Shown here piece after piece: positions 61,796 to 64,000 of a stretch of 64,000 nucleotides of DNA. Source of the stretch: an uncultured Parabacteroides sp. (GTDB lineage: Bacteria; Bacteroidota; Bacteroidia; Bacteroidales; Tannerellaceae); the NCBI GenBank assembly GCA_934725305.1, contig CAKVBA010000009.1, positions 1 through 64,000 of the forward strand. The letters are read 5' to 3'. Below the pieces are notes generated by a model. The model had not been told where the DNA came from and did not search any database. It worked only from the letters and a program-made list of their open reading frames with translations. Position 1 is the first letter of the stretch; every line of letters begins with the position of its first letter. The translations under genes were made by a program, and so were the position numbers.

Positions 61796-64000
61796 TTAGT
61801 GAACAAGCATATCTGCTGTGACCGGAGTGAACTCCTTGGCATCAGCCTTGCGCAGCTTCACGCTACCATCGTTCCAGTATGAAGGCCATCCGCCGATTAT
61901 GTGACCCAAGAAGACAACCTTGAATTCGTGCAAGCCCTTGGCCAAAGCTACTGATGAGTCGTGACGAGAGAAGCGTTTCACTTCGCCGCCATTGTTGACC
62001 AACATCTTGCCATCAATCCAAACCTCTTCGTTGTCTGATGATACATAGTAAACGCCATCTTCCGGAATGTTGATGTAGCCAGTTGCAGCAGAGCTGAAGT
62101 CTTTCACGCCACGCATTGACTCGTCAGTCTTCTCCACGCTTCTGATCTCTTTCAACTCTTTGATGACAGACGACTTGCGATCCTTGACAGCATCAAATTC
62201 GGCTGTTTTCAAGAAGTAGCCATAAGCAACCTCCATGTTCAAGCCCGGAGTAGTCTTGTCAACCTCTTTGGCCGGAGCCAGTTCTTGCTTTTCTACTGTA
62301 ATGGTGCGAGTCGGGCTCATCTTGCCTGAAGGCAATACCGAGCGGATCTTCAGTGTGCTGGTTTCTGTAAACTCAATAGGAGCCGAGTAGATTGTTGAGG
62401 TCGGAGTCGGTTCAGTGCCGTCAATGGTATAAACCACCTTGACCGGACGAGTTGTCTTGAACTCCAATGAAGCCTTGTCGGTGAAGGCAACGAAGTTGCA
62501 AGAGCCGTTCGGCTGTTCAGGTTGCGGAATGTGATAGTTGATGTTATGACCATCCAAACGCACATAAGCATTGTCCATACGGCGTTCAAAGTCTTTGTAA
62601 TCCTTGCGATTCAAAGGAGTCCAGCCGATTTCAGCAATGGCAATGATACGCGGATAGGTGCTGTATTCGCGGATACCTTCGGTGTAGAGATATTCAGACC
62701 AAACATTGCCCTGAACGCCCAAGACGTAGTCGCTCTTGCCCATAGCAGCCAATGTGTCGGGAAGCGGATTGTAGCTATAGGTCTTTTCAAGCAGTGTGTA
62801 GCCACCGATGCTTACCGGTTCAATCTTGGAGTCGCCCTGATAGTGGTCGAGATACATACCGTTTCCGCCCGGAGTCATAATGACAGAGTGGTTCATAGAA
62901 GCAGCGATGATGCCACCCTCTTCGCCACGCCACGACATAACGGTTGCACTTGGAGCCAAACCGCCTTCCAAAATTTCGTCCCAGCCGATAATCTTCTTAC
63001 CCTTTGTGGCCAGATATTTTTCCATGCGCTGGATCACGTAGCTCTGTAGTTTTTCTTCGGCAGAGTGCTTGTCGTCTTTCTTCAAGCCCTCTTTGCGTAT
63101 ACGCTGCTGGCAGAGCGGACAATTCTTCCAGCTCACCTTCGGACATTCGTCACCGCCAATGTGGTAATATTCGCTCGGGAACAAAGGAATCATTTCGTCC
63201 ACTACATTCTCAAGGAATTCAAACATATCTTCCTTGCCCGGACACATAACGATGTCTTCGACGCCCCAGATGATACGCGGAGTTCCCGGGTTGCCTTTGC
63301 ATGACAATTCGGGGTAAGCAGCGATAGCAGCCATTTCGTGTCCCGGCAATTCCAGTTCGGGAATGACTGTGATAAAGCGGTCTGCCGCGTATTTGACAAT
63401 TTCTTTAATCTCTTCCTGTGTGTAGAAACCTTTGTGTTCTGTTTTTTCGCCCTCTGTGCGGACTGAGCCCACTTCGGTCAGTTTCGGATATTTCTTAATC
63501 TCGATACGCCAACCCTGGTCGTCGGTCAAGTGCCAGTGCATGCGGTTCATCTTGAACAGTGCCAACACGTCTAATTGCTTCTTGACGCTCTCGACCGGCA
63601 TAAAGTGGCGACACGGGTCGATCATCATACCGCGGTAGCCAAAGCGTGGTTCGTCTTTGATAGAGACGGCCGGAGCCTTCCAAGCAACCGTTGTAACGGT
63701 AGAGGCACTTTCGATTTCGGCCGGAAGCAGCTGCATAAATGATTGCATACCATAAAACAGACCTTGAGCGGTCTTTGCCTTTACGGTCACATTCTGAGCG
63801 GTTACATCCAGCGTGTAGCCTTCGTCGTTTACATCAAGGTTTTCATCAATCATCAAATTGATGCCATTGGAAGCCTCCTGGTCGGACGTGCTGATAGCGT
63901 AGCCGGTTGCATGATTCATTTTGTCGGCAAAGAAGGCTGCCACGGTTTTTGCTTCGGGAGTAGAAGCGTAGATACTTGTGTTTTTACTGAGCTTGAAGAA
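61796..64000 (-). CDS. GH20 beta-N-acetylhexosaminidase (5' end outside window)
   Basis: 735 codons are visible; the frame is open to the window edge (KNTSIYASTPEAK precedes the first start-like GTG), so the true start lies beyond. Domains in order: GH20b (TVAAFFADKMNHATGY), the catalytic barrel with RGMMIDPCRHFMPV, the general acid pair in YHIGGDECPKVSW and WDEILEGGL, a chitobiase-type C-terminal Ig-like segment (GTEPTPTSTIYSAPIEF), and a C-terminal PA14-like module (EDGVYYVSSDNEEVWIDGKM, ending in VTADMLVH). Export is expected. It removes terminal GlcNAc/GalNAc from host glycans; with GH92 nearby it may aid N-glycan breakdown. Confidence 0.92.
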   Translation of the reverse strand, partial: FFKLSKNTSIYASTPEAKTVAAFFADKMNHATGYAISTSDQEASNGINLMIDENLDVNDEGYTLDVTAQNVTVKAKTAQGLFYGMQSFMQLLPAEIESASTVTTVAWKAPAVSIKDEPRFGYRGMMIDPCRHFMPVESVKKQLDVLALFKMNRMHWHLTDDQGWRIEIKKYPKLTEVGSVRTEGEKTEHKGFYTQEEIKEIVKYAADRFITVIPELELPGHEMAAIAAYPELSCKGNPGTPRIIWGVEDIVMCPGKEDMFEFLENVVDEMIPLFPSEYYHIGGDECPKVSWKNCPLCQQRIRKEGLKKDDKHSAEEKLQSYVIQRMEKYLATKGKKIIGWDEILEGGLAPSATVMSWRGEEGGIIAASMNHSVIMTPGGNGMYLDHYQGDSKIEPVSIGGYTLLEKTYSYNPLPDTLAAMGKSDYVLGVQGNVWSEYLYTEGIREYSTYPRIIAIAEIGWTPLNRKDYKDFERRMDNAYVRLDGHNINYHIPQPEQPNGSCNFVAFTDKASLEFKTTRPVKVVYTIDGTEPTPTSTIYSAPIEFTETSTLKIRSVLPSGKMSPTRTITVEKQELAPAKEVDKTTPGLNMEVAYGYFLKTAEFDAVKDRKSSVIKELKEIRSVEKTDESMRGVKDFSSAATGYINIPEDGVYYVSSDNEEVWIDGKMLVNNGGEVKRFSRHDSSVALAKGLHEFKVVFLGHIIGGWPSYWNDGSVKLRKADAKEFTPVTADMLVH

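Overview
The window looks like a chromosomal segment of a gut-type Bacteroidales bacterium. Parabacteroides or a close relative is my guess, but the genus is not proven. The evidence is the promoter grammar (TTTG, 19-20 bp, TAnnTTTG) in front of many genes, few Shine-Dalgarno sites, split MacB-type exporters, a type-3 (archaeal-like) ProRS, ResB/ResC-fused CcsBA, and many secreted or lipoprotein glycosidases (GH92, GH51, GH20, GH130). No SusC/SusD pair, transposase, phage or CRISPR array was seen. The Crp/Fnr gene at the left edge and the GH20 gene at the right edge are cut by the window.

Layout. 1-1.2 kb: end of a Crp/Fnr-type regulator and a small leucine-rich-repeat protein. 1.4-7.9 kb: TolC, adaptor, ABC ATPase and FtsX permease, then a LytS/LytTR sensor-regulator pair. 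8.2-14.9 kb: MATE exporter, radical SAM/SPASM enzyme, small RNA candidate, LysE exporter, YjbQ, and an OmpR-type two-component system. 15.2-15.5 kb: tRNA-Leu(GAG), tRNA-Leu(CAG) and tRNA-Gly(GCC). 15.5-21.7 kb (minus strand): purine nucleoside phosphorylase, MTA/SAH-deaminase-type amidohydrolase, M20 dipeptidase, secreted esterase, ProRS.

22.8-40.3 kb (all plus strand) is the most unusual block. An IclR regulator with an elaborate operator region is followed by a di-haem beta-propeller/MauG-like protein, a chorismatase/RidA-fold protein, a cupin lipoprotein resembling D-lyxose isomerases, a 1333-residue NPCBM + HzsA-like di-haem + SUMF1 protein, the CcsBA haem-attachment machine, then VOC protein, DhaK, DhaL and an LsrF-like thiolase/aldolase. 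A second part holds a propeller lipoprotein, an AmpG-like MFS transporter and a GH130 enzyme. I read it as an extracytoplasmic redox/isomerase apparatus coupled to uptake and to cytoplasmic phosphorylation and C-C cleavage of a small ketose-like compound. The substrate is unknown.

41.2-50.2 kb: RND adaptor, RND pump, TolC, second RND pump. 50.3-64 kb: GH92, polyprenol-phosphate sugar transferase, dihydroorotase, QueE/QueD, GH51, a secreted hypothetical, M28 peptidase and GH20.

The long intergenic stretches are not empty. Four (10.8-11.27, 21.98-22.38, 40.45-40.71, 52.7-53.18 kb) carry one repeat family: a polar tandem array of degenerate 21-25 bp units with conserved flanks. A second family of hairpins bounded by GGTGYGYCA and its complement recurs at about ten sites, and three of the four arrays are followed by one. 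A 20-bp operator-like palindrome occurs at both 10.66 and 22.71 kb. In the remaining non-coding stretches (10442-10510, 10683-10794, 21757-21984, 22554-22710, 40828-41037, 41151-41257, 53254-53304) I see nothing I can name.
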